A stretch of DNA of 64,000 nt from Tepidamorphus sp. (GCA_028280885.1 JANQKY010000073.1:25587-89586); one strand, 5' to 3'; positions 8,677-17,719 are shown, counted from the stretch's first letter. Numbers and translations are program-made. The notes: generated by a model not told the origin, from the sequence alone.

Positions 8677-8703
8677 TGGCGCGGTCCTCAACGGACCGCG
8701 CCA
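8677..8703. terminator. Hairpin between convergent hydrolase and porin genes
   Basis: A perfect 11-bp stem, TGGCGCGGTCC with GGACCGCGCCA, and a 5-base loop lie between the two stop codons. It ends one base before the porin stop codon on the opposite strand. There is no strong T tract on either side, so it is a plausible but weak bidirectional terminator. Confidence 0.6.
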
Positions 8704-10122
8704 TCAAAAGACCGCACCAAGCGTGAAGCCGACGACGAGGGCATCGTCGATGTCGGACTTGCCGTCCGGGTCGATGATGTACTGAATGTCCGGCTGCAGG
8801 TAGACCGCCGGCAGGAGCTGGGCGCGGTAGTTCACTTCGAGCACCGTTTCGCTGCCCTGACCGGCCAGCCGGTCGCTGAAGACGCCGTTGGCGAACACGA
8901 ACGAGGCCGTATCCAGCGGCCTGCCGGGCAACAGCCCGACATAGCTCAGGCCGCCGGCGGTCATGAATTCCAGTTCGTTGACATCCGGCGGCGAGTAGCT
9001 CAGCGCGAGCCAGGCCCACAGCCCCTGCGACTTGTCGTCGGCCTCGGCAAACAGCATCTGTTCGCCCATCGCCCAGGCCGCCCAGGTCGCGCCCTCGTCG
9101 GCGCCGGTCGCCAGGTTGGTATGGGTCTCACCGTCTACATAGCCGCCGAACTTGTAGGTGCCCGGCAGCCCGGGACGCGCGGCGCGACTGCCCAGATTGA
9201 ACCCGAACTCAGCCAGCCCCAGCAGCGCGGACCCGTCCGGAATGCCGAACTCGACGCCGTGGTCGTTCAAGTCGAAGAAATCCGGATAGACCTGATAGCC
9301 GCCAACCTGGGCATACCAGGCCTCGCCGGGCTTCACCTTGATCCGGCCGCCCCAGGTCGAGAACGGATAGGAGGGAAAGTTGATGTTGACGGAGCCGACG
9401 AACGGGTTGCCGCAGATGGCCTGATTGAGCGACGTGCAGGCGCGCGACAGGGTCGCGAAATCGTCGCCGGCATTGATGCGGCCGCCGACGATCTCCGTCG
9501 TGTCGCCGAACATCTCGGCGGCGACCGCCGCGTTGACCAGGCGTGTCACGCCATTGGAGTTCGAAGAGGACGACACCTGAACCCCGAGCAGATTGCCGAC
9601 ATAATTCGGGCTCAGGCTCGGCGTGCGGGCGATCGACTGAAACGAGGCCTGAAGGTAGATCCGCTCCTCGATGCCGAACAGCCGCTGAAAGTCGACGAAG
9701 GCGGCCGCGCCCAGGGTGGTGATGAGGCTCGCCCCGCCCTCCCGCTCGCCGCCGACCGGATTGGCCGCGAACTGGTTCGACGTCGCCAGCCCGAAGGAAA
9801 TGCCCTTCAGCTCGAGTTCGTCGCGGATGCCGCCCCAGCTTCCCAGGATGTTGTCCGATTGCAGGTCGCCGGACAGCCAGCCCCACTCCTGGCCCGGCGT
9901 CCAGGTTCCCGGATGCAGCCAGGGCGTATCCGTCTGCAGCCCGGCCGTGTCCCATTTGGCGGGATTGTAGTGATCGGACTGGATCCACGGATTGATATCG
10001 GCCAGTGCCGGCACCGCCGGGATGATCAGCGACATCGCAAGCAGGGCACCGCGCGCCGGCATCCGGCCCGGACGTCGTGACGGATGCGCTGCCCGCGTCG
10101 TGCGATCCATCCACGCCTTCAT
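8704..10122 (-). CDS. OprB-family carbohydrate-selective porin
   Basis: A 472-residue outer-membrane beta-barrel for uptake of small sugars or similar solutes. A signal peptide (LLAMSLIIPAVPALA) follows a basic N-terminal stretch. NILGSWGGIRDELELKGISF is the typical OprB opening of the barrel domain, long amphipathic strands follow, and the chain ends in phenylalanine (LGAVF), the signal for barrel assembly. I chose the ATG at 10122 because GGGAGG stands 6 bases upstream; the frame is open 51 bases further. No sugar ABC transporter or catabolic gene adjoins, so specificity is open. Confidence 0.88.
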   Translation of the reverse strand: MKAWMDRTTRAAHPSRRPGRMPARGALLAMSLIIPAVPALADINPWIQSDHYNPAKWDTAGLQTDTPWLHPGTWTPGQEWGWLSGDLQSDNILGSWGGIRDELELKGISFGLATSNQFAANPVGGEREGGASLITTLGAAAFVDFQRLFGIEERIYLQASFQSIARTPSLSPNYVGNLLGVQVSSSSNSNGVTRLVNAAVAAEMFGDTTEIVGGRINAGDDFATLSRACTSLNQAICGNPFVGSVNINFPSYPFSTWGGRIKVKPGEAWYAQVGGYQVYPDFFDLNDHGVEFGIPDGSALLGLAEFGFNLGSRAARPGLPGTYKFGGYVDGETHTNLATGADEGATWAAWAMGEQMLFAEADDKSQGLWAWLALSYSPPDVNELEFMTAGGLSYVGLLPGRPLDTASFVFANGVFSDRLAGQGSETVLEVNYRAQLLPAVYLQPDIQYIIDPDGKSDIDDALVVGFTLGAVF

Positions 10123-10233
10123 TCCAGGCCTCCCGTCGGTTCGGGCCGTAACGGCCCGTCCGGGCGTTTGCATGCGGGCGTTTGCAATGGCCCGCTTTCG
10201 GCCGACCGGTCCGGAGCAGCCGGAACGGGCCGG

Positions 10234-11088
10234 TCAGCTATGCGCCCAGTCCCAATACATCTCCCGCGCCTTCTGATAGACCGGACCGGGCTGCAGGTCG
10301 CGATCCTCGTAGCGGGTAATTGGCAGGAGCTTGGCGTAATTTCCCGTCGAGAACAACTCGTCGGCTTCCAGCAGTTCGCTTGCCGCGATGACGCGCTCGA
10401 ACACCCGATAGCCGGCCGCCCGCAGCAAGGCGATGACGCGCTGGCGGGTGACGCCGTTCAGGAAGGTACCGTTGGGATAGGGCGTGTGGACATCGCCGTC
10501 CTTGGCGAAGAACAGGTTGGCGGTGGCAAGCTCGGCGACATTGCCGAGCGCGTCACACACAACCGCATTCATGTAGCCGCGGGAATTGGCCTGGAGAAGC
10601 GCCCGGGCGGAATTGGGGTAGAGGCAGGCCGCCTTGGCGTTGACCGGGGCCTGTTCCAGCGTCGGCCGGCGGAAGGACGACAGGCAGGCCGAGAAGCCGG
10701 CGTCCTCCGGCATCGGCGTATCGTAGATCGACAGGCAGAAGCGGGTCGAGTCCGGTGCCGGCGCCACGCCGACATAGCTGCCCTGGTCGGCCCAGTACAT
10801 CGGCCGGATATAGACCTCCGCGTCCTTGTCGAAGCGGGCCAATCCGTCGCGGGCGAGCTCGAGGATCTCCTCCGAGCGATGGGTCGGCGCAAGGCCGAGC
10901 GCCTCGGCCGAGCGGTTGACGCGCTCGCAATGCCGGTCGAGGTCCGGCGCGACCCCCTCGAAGCCGCGCGCGCCGTCGAACACGCAGGAGCCCTGCCAGA
11001 TGCCGTGGTTGCGCGGGCCGATGATCCCCGGATTGCCCTCCACCCAGGCCCCGTCGACAAAGCTCCAGGTTTTCGACCACTCCGCCAT
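10234..11088 (-). CDS. Class IV PLP aminotransferase (branched-chain type)
   Basis: 284 residues of fold-type IV aminotransferase. Lys152 (NAKAACLYPNSARA) should bind pyridoxal phosphate. GNVAELATANLFF with Glu186 and LNGVTRQRVIALL are the conserved cofactor and phosphate-binding segments. The arrangement fits branched-chain amino acid aminotransferases that use 2-oxoglutarate, but D-amino acid transaminases and aminodeoxychorismate lyase share it and cannot be excluded. The start at 11088 has AGGAG upstream. The reading frame extends 66 codons further with no sensible start. It is divergent from the cytochrome genes. Confidence 0.85.
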   Translation of the reverse strand: MAEWSKTWSFVDGAWVEGNPGIIGPRNHGIWQGSCVFDGARGFEGVAPDLDRHCERVNRSAEALGLAPTHRSEEILELARDGLARFDKDAEVYIRPMYWADQGSYVGVAPAPDSTRFCLSIYDTPMPEDAGFSACLSSFRRPTLEQAPVNAKAACLYPNSARALLQANSRGYMNAVVCDALGNVAELATANLFFAKDGDVHTPYPNGTFLNGVTRQRVIALLRAAGYRVFERVIAASELLEADELFSTGNYAKLLPITRYEDRDLQPGPVYQKAREMYWDWAHS

Positions 11089-11390
11089 CCCGCATCTCCT
11101 CGTTTGTTTCGGTGTCCGTTTGCCGCGTCTGGGCGTGCGCGCCTGGGGCGCCACCCTGGACGTCACCCAAGGGCGCCACATCGAACGCGCTTCGTACTGT
11201 TTCGTCAATCGCCGGGGCGTCGTCAATCGCCCGACGTGTCGGGAAACGCGGATCGTCCACTGCCATCGCAAAGCCGACCGTTCCACAGTACAGAACGGTC
11301 AGTCACGCTGGTTTGACTTGTCTCGGTCGCCACATTTTCGGAAGGTTCCCCTGCGATACGGTGTCGCGACCTGATTTGGAGGAGATGGGA
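11089..11390. other. Divergent intergenic region with short direct repeats
   Basis: Two direct repeats of CGTCAATCGCC (11203-11213 and 11221-11231, 18 bases apart) and two of GGGCGCCAC (11148-11156 and 11171-11179) lie between the aminotransferase and the cytochrome gene. They may be regulator sites for either gene. No gene was seen here. Confidence 0.35.
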
Positions 11391-11837
11391 ATGAAGCATT
11401 TGCTTTTCGCGGGAACGACGATCGCCTTGCTGACGGCGACCGCGGCGTCCTGGGCGGCGATGGATCCGATTGCGACCCGCCAGGCCGTCATGAAGGATAA
11501 TGGCGCGGCGATCGGCACGCTCGCCAAGATGGCGAAGGGAGAGATGGACTTCGACGCAACCGCCGCAAACCTGTCCGTGCGGGTCCTCTATAGCGGTGCG
11601 GCCGGCTTCACCAGCCTGTTCCCGGCCGGCAGCGAGACCGGCGGCGAAACGGAAGCCAGCCCGAAGATCTGGGAAGACATGGCCGGCTTCGAGGCCAAGA
11701 ACGATGATCTTCTCAATGCCGCAGCCTCGATAAAGGCGACCCCGATCGCCGATCTCGACGGCGTCAAGGCCGCGCTGGGCGCGCTCGGCAAGACCTGCCA
11801 GAGCTGTCACGAAGCCTATCGTATTAAAAAGAACTAG
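11391..11837 (+). CDS. Cytochrome c' / c556-type monoheme protein
   Basis: 148 residues with a signal peptide (TATAASWA-AMDP). The mature domain is helical, and the single heme site CQSCH lies at the extreme C terminus (residues 136-140, CQSCHEAYRIKKN). This is the hallmark of the four-helix cytochrome c'/c556 family, which acts in periplasmic electron transfer or gas binding. Two ATGs occur at 11385 and 11391. The second is better spaced from GGAGGAG (6 bases) and begins MKHLLF. The diheme cytochrome gene starts 21 bases downstream, so the two are very likely cotranscribed partners. Confidence 0.93.
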   Translation: MKHLLFAGTTIALLTATAASWAAMDPIATRQAVMKDNGAAIGTLAKMAKGEMDFDATAANLSVRVLYSGAAGFTSLFPAGSETGGETEASPKIWEDMAGFEAKNDDLLNAAASIKATPIADLDGVKAALGALGKTCQSCHEAYRIKKN

Positions 11838-11858
11838 TTCGCCTGCTATGATCAGAGC

Positions 11859-12761
11859 ATGTTGAAACGTGTCCTGATCGTTCTGATTGCGCTCGCCCTT
11901 ATCGGGGCGGGCGCGTTCTGGCTGGTAACGATGCCGCGCCCCCTGACCGCGGCGGACCTTCCCGACCATCAGCCGGATCTGGAAAACGGCCGCTACATGT
12001 TCTTCGCCGGCGGCTGCGCGTCCTGCCATGCGACGTCGGGCGGCGACGATCCGTTTCATCTGGGCGGCGGCCTGGAGTTGAAGTCGCCCTTCGGCAGCTT
12101 CTATGCGCCCAATATCTCGCCCGATCCGGAGGACGGGATCGGCGGCTGGTCGACGCTCGATTTCGTCAATGCCATGCAGAAGGGCCTGTCGCCGGAGCTT
12201 GAGAACTACTATCCCTCCTTTCCCTACACGTCCTATCAGCGTATGCGGCCGCAGGACGTGATCGATCTGAAGGGTTTCCTCGATACGCTCGATCCGGTGA
12301 CCAGTTCGGTGCCCGATCACGCCCTGCCGTTCCCCTTCAACATCCGCCGCACGCTCGGCGGCTGGAAGCTGCTGTTTCTGGACGGCAAACAGTTCGAGCC
12401 GGATCCCGACCTCACCGACGAGATCAATCGCGGCGGCTATCTCGTTACCGGCCCCGGCCACTGCGCGGAGTGCCACACGCCGCGCGACATGCTCGGCGGG
12501 CTCGAACGGAGCGAATGGCTGGTCGGCGGCCCCAATCCGGAGGGCGAGGGGCGGGTGCCGGGCATCGCCGCGGCCGATCTCGACGACTGGTCGCAGGGCG
12601 ATCTCGCCTATGCGCTGGAATCCGGCTTCACGCCGACCTTCGATTCGCTCGGCGGCAGCATGGCGGCGGTGATCCGAAACACGTCACAACTGACCGCCGA
12701 GGATCGCAACGCCATTGCCGCCTATCTGAAGAGCGCGCAGGCGCAGGAAACGCTCCGCTAG
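11859..12761 (+). CDS. Diheme c-type cytochrome, membrane-anchored
   Basis: 300 residues. One N-terminal hydrophobic helix (about 5-24) anchors or exports the protein. Two heme-attachment motifs follow, CASCH (53-57) and CAECH (202-206), each opening a class I cytochrome c domain. The layout resembles the cytochrome subunits that accept electrons from periplasmic dehydrogenases such as alcohol, aldehyde or sorbose dehydrogenases. No dehydrogenase gene is adjacent, so the donor is unknown. It follows the cytochrome c'-type gene closely. Confidence 0.9.
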   Translation: MLKRVLIVLIALALIGAGAFWLVTMPRPLTAADLPDHQPDLENGRYMFFAGGCASCHATSGGDDPFHLGGGLELKSPFGSFYAPNISPDPEDGIGGWSTLDFVNAMQKGLSPELENYYPSFPYTSYQRMRPQDVIDLKGFLDTLDPVTSSVPDHALPFPFNIRRTLGGWKLLFLDGKQFEPDPDLTDEINRGGYLVTGPGHCAECHTPRDMLGGLERSEWLVGGPNPEGEGRVPGIAAADLDDWSQGDLAYALESGFTPTFDSLGGSMAAVIRNTSQLTAEDRNAIAAYLKSAQAQETLR

Positions 12762-12777
12762 GAGTGGAGGCCGCCTC

Positions 12778-12795
12778 ATGCGGGCGCATCGATGA
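12778..12795 (+). promoter_or_regulatory. Five-codon leader reading frame coupled to the first MFS gene
   Basis: An ATG at 12778 stands 7 bases after GGAGTGGAGG, an excellent ribosome site, and encodes Met-Arg-Ala-His-Arg then TGA. The TGA overlaps the MFS start codon as ATGA. The MFS start itself has no ribosome site of its own, so ribosomes may load at the leader and re-initiate. Alternatively the ribosome site simply serves the MFS gene at a long distance. Confidence 0.4.
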
Positions 12796-14075
12796 CATTC
12801 GTCAAAGTCGCTTTGCTCCTCGTCATTTTCGTCGATGTGATGGGGCAGGGATTGATCTTTCCGATCATCAACACCCTGATCATGGACCCGAAGACCCCGT
12901 TCCTGCCGTCATCGACGACGGCGTCCGCGCGATCCTTCGACTACGGCCTGATCATGGCCGTGTTCTATATCGGCTGGTTCCTGGGCGCGGCTTACATCTC
13001 CAAGCTGTCCGACATGATCGGTCGCAAGAGGGCGATCCTGATCTGTCTTGCCGGTGCGTTTCTTGGCTATGTCCTGACGATCCTCGCGCTGGTCTATAGT
13101 TCCTTCTGGCTGCTCGTCCTGGGGCGCGCGATCACCGGCTTCACCGCCGGCAACCAGCCGATCGCGCAGGCAGCCCTTGTCGATATCAGTCGTGACGTAT
13201 CGGACCGGGCGCGCAACATGGGCCTTGCCACCGCCGCGCTCAGCGGTGGCCTGATCGCCGGGCCGATCATCGGCGGCGTCCTGTCGGACCACGCGATCAT
13301 CGGCAGTCTGGCATCGCTGCAACTGCCGTTCTACGTTGCCGCCGCCCTGATTGCCGCGACCGCGGTGCTGATCGCGACCGCCTATTCCGATGCCGACCAG
13401 CCGCGCAAGCCGTTCCGCTTCGAGCCCTGGGAGATCTTCCTCATCCTGTGGCGGGTCCGCAAACGCCCGGACATCATGCGGATCTCGGTGATCTTCTTCC
13501 TGTTCGAATTCGCGCTTCTGACCTTCTACATCTTCATGGACGCCTATCTGACCGAGCGGTTCGGGACCGGAACCTTCGGAACGGCGATGGCGATGCTCAC
13601 CTTCGGCGCCTGCGTTGCCGTCAGCGGCAGCGTTCTGGTGCCCTTCCTCGGTGCGCGAATGACGTTTCGCTCCACCGTCTATGTCACCCAGGCGCTGATC
13701 GGCCTTGCCTGCCTCGCCCTCATCGTGACGCCGGGCGGTGTCGTGAGCTACCTGCCGATCGCGCTGATCGGCTTTGCCTTCGGTGTCGGCTATCCCGCCC
13801 TGTTGTCGATGTATTCGCTGAGCGCGGCCGAGGACGAGCAGGGCTGGGTAATGGGCGTCAATATCGCCTTGTCGACGCTTGGGTCGGCGATGACGTCGCT
13901 GATCGGCGGTGAGGCGATGGCAATCGAGGTGCGGCTGCCGTTCCTCTATGCGGCCGGGGTATCGCTCCTGTCGCTTTTGCTGATCGGCTTGCTCTGGCGA
14001 ATGCCCAAGGTCCGCAGGATCGCGGCGTTGCGCCCGGCTGCGGCGCAGGAGCCGGCCGAAGCCGGGTCCGGTTAG
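12792..14075 (+). CDS. Major facilitator superfamily transporter, paralogue 1
   Basis: 427 residues with about 12 membrane helices. SDMIGRKRAI between helices 2 and 3 is the conserved MFS loop (GxxxDRxGRR-like), and GRAITGFTAGNQPIAQAAL is the helix 4-5 signature seen in drug/proton antiporters. It is closely related along its whole length to the next gene (shared VMGQGLIFPIINTL, FRFEPWEIFLILWRV versus FRFEPLEIFLVLWRV). It is probably a proton-driven exporter in the inner membrane. The substrate is unknown. It starts 30 bases after the diheme cytochrome gene and may be in its operon. Confidence 0.88.
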   Translation: MTFVKVALLLVIFVDVMGQGLIFPIINTLIMDPKTPFLPSSTTASARSFDYGLIMAVFYIGWFLGAAYISKLSDMIGRKRAILICLAGAFLGYVLTILALVYSSFWLLVLGRAITGFTAGNQPIAQAALVDISRDVSDRARNMGLATAALSGGLIAGPIIGGVLSDHAIIGSLASLQLPFYVAAALIAATAVLIATAYSDADQPRKPFRFEPWEIFLILWRVRKRPDIMRISVIFFLFEFALLTFYIFMDAYLTERFGTGTFGTAMAMLTFGACVAVSGSVLVPFLGARMTFRSTVYVTQALIGLACLALIVTPGGVVSYLPIALIGFAFGVGYPALLSMYSLSAAEDEQGWVMGVNIALSTLGSAMTSLIGGEAMAIEVRLPFLYAAGVSLLSLLLIGLLWRMPKVRRIAALRPAAAQEPAEAGSG

Positions 14076-14112
14076 CAAGCACTGGCGGCCGGTTCGAAGC
14101 GAGGGGAATGCC

Positions 14113-15390
14113 ATGTCGATTGCCAAACTGGCCCTGATGCTCGTGGTCTTTGTCGACCTGATGGGCCAGGGGCTGATCTTTCCGATCATCAATACGCTGA
14201 TGCTGGACACCGACCGGGCCTTCCTGCCGGCGGGAACCTCCACGGCCGCCCGCCATTTCGACTACGGCATCGTCATGGCGGTGTTCTACGTCGCCTGGTT
14301 CTTCGGCGCCGCCTATATCTCGCGGGTATCGGACATGATCGGCCGCAAGCCGGCGATCATGGTCTGCCTGGTCGGCGGGTTTGCCGGCTACGGGCTGACC
14401 ATCCTGGCCCTTATGTACAATTCGCTATGGCTTTTGATCCTCGGCCGGGCGATCACCGGCTTCACCGCCGGCAATCAGCCGGTGGTGCAGGCCGCCGTTG
14501 TCGACCTGAGCGAAAACGACGCCGACCGCGCCCGCAACATGGGCTATTACATGGTGGCGGGAAGCGCCGGCCTGATCGCCGGGCCGCTGATCGGCGGATT
14601 GCTGTCGGACACGGCCCTGCTCGGCTCCTACGCCTCGCTGCAACTGCCGTTCTATGTCGCCGCCGGCCTGATCGCCCTGACCGCGCTGCTGGTGGTCGTC
14701 ACCTATAGCGACGCCGGCCAGCCCCGGCAGCCCTTCCGGTTCGAGCCGCTGGAGATCTTCCTCGTCCTGTGGCGCGTCACCCAGCGGCCGGTGGTGCTGC
14801 GCATCGCGATCGTCTTCTTCGTCTTCGAGATCGTCCTGAACGCCTTCTACATCTTCATGGACACCTATATGAGCACGCATTTCGGCTATGGCACCCTGGG
14901 CACCTCGATGGCCATGCTGGCCTTCGGCGCCTGCCTTGCCTTTTCCGGCGCGTTCCTGGTGCCTTACCTGAGTTCGCGGGTCACGCTGCGGGCCATGGTC
15001 GGCGTATCCCAGGCGATCATCGGCCTGTGCTGCCTGGCTTTCGTCCTCGTGCCCTCGGGCCTGCTGAGTTTCGTGCCGATCGTGCTGATCGGCCTTGCCT
15101 TCGGTGTCGGCTACCCGATTTTGCTGACGATTTTCTCGCTTTGCGTCGGCGAGGAAGAGCAGGGCTGGGTGATGGGCGTATCGACGGCCCTGTTCACGCT
15201 CGGCGCGGCGCTGACCTCGCTGATCGGCGGCGAGGCGATGGGGGTTGAGGCGCGACTGCCCTTCCTTGGCGCAGCCGCCCTGTCGATCGTGTCCCTGCTG
15301 GCGATCCGGGTTCTCTGGTCTTTCCCCGGGGTACAGGCGATCGTCAGCCGGCGCCCTGAGGCAAAGCCGGCAGCCGAAATCGAGGCGTGA
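14113..15390 (+). CDS. Major facilitator superfamily transporter, paralogue 2
   Basis: 425 residues, a tandem duplicate of the preceding gene with the same helix pattern and motifs (SDMIGRKPAIM, GRAITGFTAGNQPVVQAAV, LIGGEAMGVEARLPFL). GAGGGGAATGCC precedes the ATG. The gap of 37 bases suggests one transcript. Both copies keep conserved motif positions, so neither looks decayed. The pair may have diverged in substrate or may act together, but nothing here decides which. Confidence 0.88.
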   Translation: MSIAKLALMLVVFVDLMGQGLIFPIINTLMLDTDRAFLPAGTSTAARHFDYGIVMAVFYVAWFFGAAYISRVSDMIGRKPAIMVCLVGGFAGYGLTILALMYNSLWLLILGRAITGFTAGNQPVVQAAVVDLSENDADRARNMGYYMVAGSAGLIAGPLIGGLLSDTALLGSYASLQLPFYVAAGLIALTALLVVVTYSDAGQPRQPFRFEPLEIFLVLWRVTQRPVVLRIAIVFFVFEIVLNAFYIFMDTYMSTHFGYGTLGTSMAMLAFGACLAFSGAFLVPYLSSRVTLRAMVGVSQAIIGLCCLAFVLVPSGLLSFVPIVLIGLAFGVGYPILLTIFSLCVGEEEQGWVMGVSTALFTLGAALTSLIGGEAMGVEARLPFLGAAALSIVSLLAIRVLWSFPGVQAIVSRRPEAKPAAEIEA

Positions 15391-15419
15391 GCGGTCGGTG
15401 CCGGTCGGCACCGTCCGTT

Positions 15420-15464
15420 GGTTCGAGATCGCCTCCGGCGCTCTCGAAGCCGCCCTGCGGGCGG
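15420..15464 (+). repeat. Dispersed 45-bp repeat, family D, copy 1
   Basis: Begins GGTTCGAGATCGCCTCCGGC and ends CCGCCCTGCGGGCGG. All 45 bases recur identically at 55076-55120, about 40 kb away. The segment contains CCGCCCTGCGGGCGG, itself a hairpin. It lies 30 bases after the second MFS gene. The rest of the 209-base gap up to the M20 gene shows nothing else recognised. Confidence 0.85.
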
Positions 15465-15599
15465 AGTGGGGAACCCTGGCACGGCCCGTGCCAGCCAACG
15501 AGATGCGGAGCATTTCGAGCGCCGGGCATCGACTACAAGGGCACAGGTTCCTCCAGACGATCCTCTCGCCCCGGCATCATTGCAGCGTGTCGCGGCACC

Positions 15600-16994
15600 T
15601 CATGATTCCCCCGCCAGCGCGCCGATGACCCGGACCCAGGACCGGGTGCCCCTATGGAAGCTCGACAGGTTGTACTTCTCGTTCGGCGAGTGGATGGCGT
15701 CGTCGTCGAGGCCGAACCCGACCAGGATCGAGTCGAGGCCGAGCGTGTCCTTGAAGCCGCCGACGATCGGGATCGAGCCGCCGCAGCCCATGAACACAGG
15801 CGCCTTGCCGAACTCCGCCTCCAGCGCGCCGGCGACCTTGGCGACCTCCGGCCGCGACAGGTCGGCCTCCAGCGGCGGACCGCCGCCGAGCACCTTGAAT
15901 TCCACCGTGCAATCGGCCGGCACGCGGGCGCGCACGAAATCGCGGAAGGCCTCGCGGATCACCGCCTCGTCCTGCTGGCCGACCAGCCGGAACGAGACCT
16001 TCGCCGACGCCTTGGAAGGCACGATCGTCTTCGAGCCCTCGCCGGTATAGCCGCCGATGATACCGTTGACGTCGCAGGTCGGCCGCGACCAGATCTGTTC
16101 CAGCACGCTGCGGTCTGCTTCGCCGGCGGGCACCGACAGGCCGACATCGCCGAGAAACGACGCCGCGTCGAAATCGAGCGCGTCCCACTGCGCCTTGACC
16201 GCTTCGGGCAGTTCCGGAACGCCGTCATAGAAGCCGGGGATCTGGATCCGGCCGGCATCGTCGTGCAGATCGGCGAGGATCCGCGCCAGCACCCGGATCG
16301 GATTGCGCGCCGGCCCGCCATACATGCCCGAATGCAGGTCGCGGTCGGGTCCGGTGATGAAGACCTCGTCCTTCATCATGCCGCGCAGCATGGTGGTGAT
16401 CGCCGGCGTCTCCGCGTCCCACATGCCGGTGTCGCAGACCAGCGCCACATCGGCGATCAGTTCGTCCTTGTGCGCGGCCATGAACGGGCCGATGCTCTCC
16501 GAGCCGGATTCCTCCTCCCCCTCGATCAGGACGGTAATGGCGATCGGCAGCGATCCGTTCGCCGCCAGCCAGGCCCGGCAAGCCTCGACGAAGGTCATGA
16601 ACTGGCCCTTGTCGTCATCGGCGCCGCGCGCGACGATCTGCTTGCCCGTCGGCGTGTCGACCAGTTGCGGCTCGAAGGGCGGCGAGGTCCACAAGTCCAG
16701 CGGGTCGGCCGGCTGCACGTCGTAATGGCCATAGAACAGCACATGGGGAACGGTGCCGTCCGGTTTCGCCCCGCCATGGCCGACCACCATCGGCTTGCCG
16801 ATCGTCTCGCGGGCGTCTGCCTTAAAGCCGAGGCCGCGAAGCTGCTTAACGACCCAGTCGGCCGCCTTCCGGCAGTCCGCGTCATGGGCCGGATCCGTCG
16901 AGATCGAGGGAATGCGAATGAGCTCGAACAGCCGGTCGAGGCTCTGATCGAGCCCGGTATCGACGGCGGCCAGCGCGGATTCGGTGGCGGTCAT
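15600..16994 (-). CDS. M20-family metallopeptidase (dipeptidase/carboxypeptidase type)
   Basis: 464 residues of cytoplasmic zinc peptidase. Di-zinc ligands and catalytic residues can be placed: GHYDVQPAD (His90, Asp92), ARGADDDKG (bridging Asp), EGEEESGS (general-base Glu and ligand Glu near 160-161), VCDTGMW and IHSPNEKYNL near the C terminus. The two-zinc pattern with the inserted dimerisation domain fits the CNDP/PepV-like branch that cleaves dipeptides. Amino-acid deacylases of the same family cannot be excluded. GGAGACCTTAAGCC precedes the ATG. The gene is transcribed alone. Confidence 0.9.
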   Translation of the reverse strand: MTATESALAAVDTGLDQSLDRLFELIRIPSISTDPAHDADCRKAADWVVKQLRGLGFKADARETIGKPMVVGHGGAKPDGTVPHVLFYGHYDVQPADPLDLWTSPPFEPQLVDTPTGKQIVARGADDDKGQFMTFVEACRAWLAANGSLPIAITVLIEGEEESGSESIGPFMAAHKDELIADVALVCDTGMWDAETPAITTMLRGMMKDEVFITGPDRDLHSGMYGGPARNPIRVLARILADLHDDAGRIQIPGFYDGVPELPEAVKAQWDALDFDAASFLGDVGLSVPAGEADRSVLEQIWSRPTCDVNGIIGGYTGEGSKTIVPSKASAKVSFRLVGQQDEAVIREAFRDFVRARVPADCTVEFKVLGGGPPLEADLSRPEVAKVAGALEAEFGKAPVFMGCGGSIPIVGGFKDTLGLDSILVGFGLDDDAIHSPNEKYNLSSFHRGTRSWVRVIGALAGES

Positions 16995-17224
16995 GGCTTA
17001 AGGTCTCCGAAGGGTGGGGATCTGTAGTCAGTCGAATAGCACCGATATCCGATTGGTTCCAACCGGGGGCGACACCGCATCGAGCCTGGAAGTCGCGCTC
17101 GACGCCGTTTATAGAAACGCCGTCCCGGCCGCGCAATCGGCGCCTTGTGTCCGCTCCGCTTGCATGCAGAATGAGCGCCGAACCGTGATCGACGCACCAA
17201 TGCCCGGGCCGCAAGGAGGCTGTG

Positions 17225-17587
17225 ATGGATGAACTTCTCGGATTGATCGAATCGAATGTCGGTATCGACAGGGAAACGGCGCAGAAGGCCGTGGAGATCA
17301 TTATCGGCTTTCTCAAGCAGGCCGGCCCCGAGGACAAGGTGGCGGAGCTGATGGACAAGCTGCCCGGCGCCGATGCGATCGAAACGCCAGGCGGCGGCAT
17401 GCTCGGCGGCATGGGCGGGATGATGGGCGCCATGGCGGCGTTCAATTCGCTGACGTCCGCCGGCCTCGACATGGGCCAGATCCAGGGTGTCGTGAAGCAG
17501 CTCGTCGGCTTTGCCAAGCAGCATGCCGGCGACGAACTCGTCGACGAGGTCATGGCGTCGATTCCCGGTATCAGCCAGTTTACGTAA
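17225..17587 (+). CDS. Small conserved helical protein (DUF2267-like)
   Basis: 120 residues. It opens with a short helical region (MDELLGLIESNVGI), has a Gly/Met-rich linker (GGGMLGGMGGMMGAM) in the middle and ends with a conserved-looking segment (DEVMASIPGISQF). I associate this layout with small rhizobial proteins annotated as DUF2267-like; the assignment is from memory and the function is unknown. The ATG at 17225 has GGAGG 5 bases upstream, better than the in-frame GTG one codon earlier. Confidence 0.75.
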   Translation: MDELLGLIESNVGIDRETAQKAVEIIIGFLKQAGPEDKVAELMDKLPGADAIETPGGGMLGGMGGMMGAMAAFNSLTSAGLDMGQIQGVVKQLVGFAKQHAGDELVDEVMASIPGISQFT

Positions 17588-17719
17588 GGTCCCTGCGGGG
17601 CCGCCCGGCGGCCTATACGCATGTCTTACATCCAATTGAGAGTGGCACTTGTCTGCGGGCTATGGCACTAAACAGCCTGAATTCGTGTTTCGGCAATGGA
17701 ATTTGGGCGAGCCCGTTTT

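Noticed and set aside
15245..15628. Plus-strand frames running from the end of the second MFS gene through the family D repeat.
   Set aside because: They start inside the MFS gene in another frame and read into repeat DNA, with no domain or ribosome site.
17645..17660. A sigma-54 promoter (TGGCAC at 17645).
   Set aside because: The downstream TTGC element is not at the required distance.
17588..17719. A cobalamin riboswitch upstream of mutA.
   Set aside because: The gap is only about 130 bases and lacks a recognisable B12-box-like sequence.
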